Below, one piece after another: positions 60,583-64,000 of a stretch of DNA of 64,000 nucleotides. The position numbers and the translations under genes were made by a program. The first letter of the stretch is position 1. Each line of letters begins with the position of its first letter. Source of the stretch: an uncultured Faecalicatena sp. (GTDB lineage Bacteria; Bacillota; Clostridia; Lachnospirales; Lachnospiraceae); contig CAOKHZ010000011.1 in NCBI GenBank assembly GCA_948468385.1, positions 1-64,000 on the forward strand, written 5' to 3'. The notes under the pieces are model-generated. The model had not been told where the DNA came from, did no database searches, and worked only from the letters and a program-made list of their open reading frames with translations.

Positions 60583-61020
60583 GGACGGCCAATTCCCGGG
60601 CATTGAAGAACAAATATCATGATTCATGGCGTGGCTCGTCCATGGCGGTGCTAAACCACGAGTCTTATAAATAGGATGCTCCATGATGCCGTGCGAAGAA
60701 TCGTGCGGCATTCGTTGTGCACACGGGACAGAAAGGTATATGCTGCTTACGCAGCTTGTCCCGGCGCGACGAGTAGGGGAAAAATCTCCCCTACTCGATT
60801 GTGTGCGATGACAGAATGGACGCGAAAATGTACCAAATAAACACCTTGCCATGACAAAATTCGCGCCTTACGGGCAGAATGGGCGAAAGTACTTGTTGAC
60901 CGGATTTTATTGCGTTAAACTAACAAAGAATTGTGAGGCGGCATTTTTATTTAAGAATAACGAAGAAAACGCGACGCAGGTAAATGAGACGGTGCAAATA
61001 TGAGGAAAGGTGGTTTTGCC
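60583..61020 (+). other. Hairpin-rich intergenic region before the ABC exporter
   Basis: No gene is supported here. Several stems can be formed: CTCGT/ACGAG near 60634-60662, ATGCCG/CGGCAT (60686-60711), GGGACA/TGTCCC with GCTGC/GCAGC inside (60725-60762), and a perfect 10-bp CGAGTAGGGG/CCCCTACTCG (60770-60797). A TTGACC hexamer at 60896 may be the -35 box of the exporter promoter; the -10 box is poor. It could be a stack of terminators or a structured RNA. Confidence 0.4.
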
Positions 61021-62781
61021 ATGAGAGAAAATGGTACGTCCCTAAAGAGTACGGAAGAACGCTCTGGAGATTGGAAGCAATTTCGCAAGTTCTTCAAACA
61101 AGTGAAGCTAAGTTGGGGATTCATCGCCCTGACCCTGGCGGTTTCCATCATATACTATGGTGCGACATCCTTCATTCCGCAGACCACGGCGGCACTGTAC
61201 GCCGGTGAATTTACGGCGGCGGCAATCATGGGGCTGGTGATAAATTATTCCTTGACGTTGGTGCTGTCGTTGGCAACTTCCATTTTACAGCTTTTCGCGG
61301 AAGGAAGGTCCGTGCGGGCAGCCCGTAATAGTGTATGGGAACGCATGATGAATATCAAGACTTCTTATTATGACAGAAATAAGCCGAACGAGCTGCTAAG
61401 CGCGGTGACGAGTGATACGGAGGCGGCCGTGTCCTCGCTGATTTCCGTCATTATCATGGTGCCGTCCTTGCTCTTGTACCTGGTCATGTGCCTGATGCAG
61501 GTCAGCGTGCATAGCACGAAGCTTCTGGTGGTCGTGTTCTTCTTGATTCCGGTTTACATTCTTTATGGAATATGGATGGGACGTTGGCAGTACCGTACGG
61601 GCAGGAACATCCAAGCCCGAATCGGCGGGCTGACCGGCTTTTTGACGGAGCGCATTCGAAACCTCACGCTGATTAAGAATTTCTCCAAGGAAAGCGCGGA
61701 AGAACAAGCCGGCGTGGACGCTTCCGGGCAGTTGTACAAGGCGAACGTCCAATACCAGTATATCAATGGCATCGTAGGGGGTTATACCATGGTGACCGAG
61801 GCAATCGGCATCCTGGCGGCGGTTTTGTGGGGGTGCATGCTCTTGCGCCAAGGGGAAATCACTTTGGAGGCATGGCTGGCATTTTTCATGTTCGTGCCGA
61901 TGATCAATACCATTTTTCGCCAGCTTTCCCTTATGTGGTGCAACGTCAAGGAACTACAAGGACGTGCCGCGAGACTTGGGCGTCTGATGGAAGCGCCCCG
62001 GGAGGAAATGAGCAAAGGCAAGGATGCCAAGATCGAGGTGGATTCCATTGCCTTTGAAAATGTCAGCTTTGGTTATGAAAAAAATGCCCCCGTCCTTGAC
62101 GGCGTGTCGTTCGTGATTCCGAAAGGAAAGAAGACAGCCATCGTGGGCGAGTCGGGGTGCGGAAAAACGACGGTACTGCGTCTGATTGAACATTTGTACG
62201 AGCCAGAGGCGGGAAAAATCAAAAACGGGAAGGACGACATTGGCGGCTTTCATTTGGAGAGTTGGAGAAGCAAGCTTTCCTATGTCGCGCAGGATGCCAC
62301 GATTTTCGGCGGGACGTTTCGCGAGTGCCTGACGTACGGTATCGGGCGCGAGGCGTCGGAGGAAGAACTAGAGGCGGCGACCAAACAGGCGGGAATTTAT
62401 GACTTTATCATGGCGCAGGAAAATCGGTTCGAAACGAATCTCGCAATCTGGGGAAGCGCCCTTTCCGGAGGGCAGAGGCAGCGTCTCGTCATTGCGAGGG
62501 AATTGTTGAAAAATGCGGACGTGCTCCTTTTGGACGAGCCGACGAGTGCTCTGGACGCGGAGACGGCGGGCGCGGTAAGCCGAAGCATCTTTCAGAATTT
62601 CCCGGGAAAGACCATTGTCACCGTCACCCACGAGCTTAGCTTCATTTCCGAGGCGGATCAGATCATTGTGTTGGACGCGGGCAAGGTGGTCGGCTGCGGC
62701 AGGCATGAGGAATTGTTGGAGAGGTGCGATACATACCGTGGACTTGTGGAAGAACAGTCTTACCAGGAGGTGCTTGCATAA
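61021..62781 (+). CDS. ABC exporter half-transporter (permease plus ATPase), first subunit
   Basis: A 586-residue half-transporter with an N-terminal six-helix exporter domain (about 20-320) and a C-terminal nucleotide-binding domain. Walker A is IVGESGCGKTTVLRL, the Q-loop LSYVAQDATIFGG, the signature ALSGGQRQRLVIARE, Walker B VLLLDEPTSALD and the H-loop VTVTHELSF. All are consensus. The start at 61021 follows AGGTGG by 7 bases; ATG 61000 is less likely. The stop codon overlaps the start of the next half-transporter by one base, so the two form a heterodimer. It may export peptides, lipids or drugs. Confidence 0.92.
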   Translation: MRENGTSLKSTEERSGDWKQFRKFFKQVKLSWGFIALTLAVSIIYYGATSFIPQTTAALYAGEFTAAAIMGLVINYSLTLVLSLATSILQLFAEGRSVRAARNSVWERMMNIKTSYYDRNKPNELLSAVTSDTEAAVSSLISVIIMVPSLLLYLVMCLMQVSVHSTKLLVVVFFLIPVYILYGIWMGRWQYRTGRNIQARIGGLTGFLTERIRNLTLIKNFSKESAEEQAGVDASGQLYKANVQYQYINGIVGGYTMVTEAIGILAAVLWGCMLLRQGEITLEAWLAFFMFVPMINTIFRQLSLMWCNVKELQGRAARLGRLMEAPREEMSKGKDAKIEVDSIAFENVSFGYEKNAPVLDGVSFVIPKGKKTAIVGESGCGKTTVLRLIEHLYEPEAGKIKNGKDDIGGFHLESWRSKLSYVAQDATIFGGTFRECLTYGIGREASEEELEAATKQAGIYDFIMAQENRFETNLAIWGSALSGGQRQRLVIARELLKNADVLLLDEPTSALDAETAGAVSRSIFQNFPGKTIVTVTHELSFISEADQIIVLDAGKVVGCGRHEELLERCDTYRGLVEEQSYQEVLA

Positions 62782-64000
62782 TGAAAAAGAATACGAATTA
62801 TCAGTCGGACAAGGTTACTTTTGGCGAGTATTTAAGCGTGGTAAGAAACGTCAGGCTTCCGGGAAAATATTGGGGGCTTACCGTTTTGTATTTCGTGTTA
62901 AATATCGCTATGATTCCGGTTGGGCTTATGATTAGCACCTTCTCGGCGGAAATGATAGACGCGCAGGGGAATCTCCCGGCCGCGCAACTGGCCATGTTCG
63001 TGATTGGATACGTGTTGTTTGGCATTATTTCCGCGGTGAGCAGTATTTTTCTCGGAATCGTGAGCGAACGAATCAACCTGGGGCTTCGCGGAAACTTATG
63101 GAGGAAAATCATACATACGAAACAGTGCTGTTATGACGCGGACAATGGCGAGGCGTTGGTAAGCCGCGTCACGACGGATTGCGATTATGCAAGCAAGTTG
63201 TATTCCACGGTAATTTCCTTGATCATGACGCTCGCGTCCTCCGCCGGATACGTGCTGTCCATGTTCGCGCTTAGCATGAAGTTGTCCGTTTATATGTTGA
63301 TTCTGATTCCCTTAAGCATCGTGGTGGGATGGGCGTATGCCAGGCTGATGTATTTGATCGCGCAGAAAAGGCAGGCGATGCTTTCTGCTTCCACGACGTA
63401 TCTGATTGAGCGTACGCAGGAACTGACGCTTGTAAAGACGTCGAACTCGCAGAAGCAGGAAATCGAGCGTGGAAAGGAATTGTTTGACGCGCAATATAAA
63501 ATGCAGCTTCAGACCGGCTTCATGAACGCGTTCTACGTTGCATTGCAGACGATGTTCAATATCATCAGTATCGCGATTCCCTTCGCGGCGGGCGCGGGAC
63601 TCGTGGCACAAGGAGCCATGACGTCGGGCGAGGTGGTGGCGTTTTATGCGATTTCGCAGAGCGTCGGGATGTTCATGACCAATTTGATTAACTATGCGGG
63701 AACCGTAAAGCAAGCCAACGGTGCGCTTGCCCGCGTGACAAGGACGATGAGGCTGCCGGTGGAGGATACAAAAAAGGGCGAGAACATGGATATTCCGGAT
63801 GCGGACATTCACTTTGAAAACGTCGTGTTCGGGTACGAGGAAAAGAATGACGTGTTAAAGGGGGTGACATGCACCATTCCAAAGAACAAGGTCACGGCGC
63901 TGATAGGGGTCAACGGTTCCGGCAAGTCCACCATCCTGAAACTGGTGGAAAGGCTGTATGAGCCAAGGAAAGGTAAAATTTACTTCGGTGACAAGGATAT
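62781..64000 (+). CDS. ABC exporter half-transporter, second subunit (partial)
   Basis: Starts at ATG 62781 (TAATG overlap, AGGAGG 10 bases before) and runs off the end of the window; 406 codons are present. The membrane domain has about six helices, with LGLRGNLWRKIIHTKQCCYD and GEALVSRVTTDCDYASKLYS as the usual coupling-helix region. The nucleotide-binding domain begins with IHFENVVFGYEEKNDVLKGV, and Walker A is ALIGVNGSGKSTILKLVE. The Q-loop, signature and Walker B lie beyond the window. It pairs with the preceding half-transporter. Confidence 0.92.
   Translation, partial: MKKNTNYQSDKVTFGEYLSVVRNVRLPGKYWGLTVLYFVLNIAMIPVGLMISTFSAEMIDAQGNLPAAQLAMFVIGYVLFGIISAVSSIFLGIVSERINLGLRGNLWRKIIHTKQCCYDADNGEALVSRVTTDCDYASKLYSTVISLIMTLASSAGYVLSMFALSMKLSVYMLILIPLSIVVGWAYARLMYLIAQKRQAMLSASTTYLIERTQELTLVKTSNSQKQEIERGKELFDAQYKMQLQTGFMNAFYVALQTMFNIISIAIPFAAGAGLVAQGAMTSGEVVAFYAISQSVGMFMTNLINYAGTVKQANGALARVTRTMRLPVEDTKKGENMDIPDADIHFENVVFGYEEKNDVLKGVTCTIPKNKVTALIGVNGSGKSTILKLVERLYEPRKGKIYFGDKD

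Noticed and set aside
59896-60852. A 318-codon minus-strand frame over the LytTR regulator
   Set aside because: It overlaps the whole regulator gene and the hairpin region, and contains no recognisable domain or start signal.
1-64000. CRISPR array, prophage or integrative element
   Set aside because: No regularly spaced direct repeats, integrase, terminase, capsid or transfer genes were seen. The tRNA-Asn at the left edge could be an attachment site in general, but no matching repeat of its 3-prime end was noticed.

Overview
The window looks like chromosome of an anaerobic gut or rumen Firmicute, most likely a Lachnospiraceae member. The evidence is the mix of families: circularly permuted GH3 beta-glucosidases, a DUF5688-like protein, a YlmC/YmxH sporulation-type PRC-barrel protein, NrdR, rubrerythrin plus an A-type flavoprotein, GPH sugar transporters beside AraC regulators and glycosidases, strong AGGAGG ribosome binding sites, and sigma-A-type promoters. 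I could not compute G+C or run any search; all calls are from reading.

Layout. 0-5.7 kb: tRNA-Asn, a ferredoxin-type aldo/keto reductase, an FMN-binding protein, a glycosyltransferase, rubrerythrin, and an Hpt / REC-HD-GYP signalling pair. 5.7-9.8 kb: a tight three-gene cassette (OLD-like AAA ATPase, an unrecognised 227-residue protein, and an AIPR-family protein with a C-terminal cold-shock-like domain). It reads as a candidate anti-phage system and is the most interesting part of the window. 9.9-25.4 kb: S8 peptidase, DUF1538 membrane protein with a tandem PII-like partner, DUF5688-like protein, permuted GH3, diiron flavoprotein, Nudix/NadM-like pair, TrhA/haemolysin III, carbamate kinase, ymxH, DUF3783 and nrdR.

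25.5-36.6 kb: carbohydrate genes (AraC, GH78 rhamnosidase; AraC, GPH transporter, type B carboxylesterase) interleaved with an AAA/PD-(D/E)XK gene and an FMN riboswitch controlling a riboflavin ECF S-component. 36.6-41.9 kb: an iron alcohol dehydrogenase, then a decayed stretch (truncated PIN-type toxin and partner, a YwaF-family remnant, about 0.57 kb of unassigned DNA), a marR-degV operon and an Rpn-type nuclease broken by an in-frame amber codon. 42-54.1 kb: a glycan-use island with a membrane-anchored permuted GH3, a small membrane protein, GH2, a LytTR two-component system, AraC, a GPH transporter and GH43. 54.2-64 kb: a 54-residue small protein, PadR with a HAAS/DUF1700-like membrane protein, MATE exporter, YwaF-family protein, a second LytTR two-component system, and a heterodimeric ABC exporter whose second half runs off the end.

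How the genes fit. The glycosidases act on short oligosaccharides brought in by the GPH permeases, each locus with its own AraC regulator. Rubrerythrin and the flavodiiron protein are oxygen and peroxide defences of an anaerobe. Several gene remnants (an AraC tail, two AAA-ATPase fragments, a YwaF copy, a toxin-like pair, the Rpn gene) show repeated gain and loss of accessory genes.
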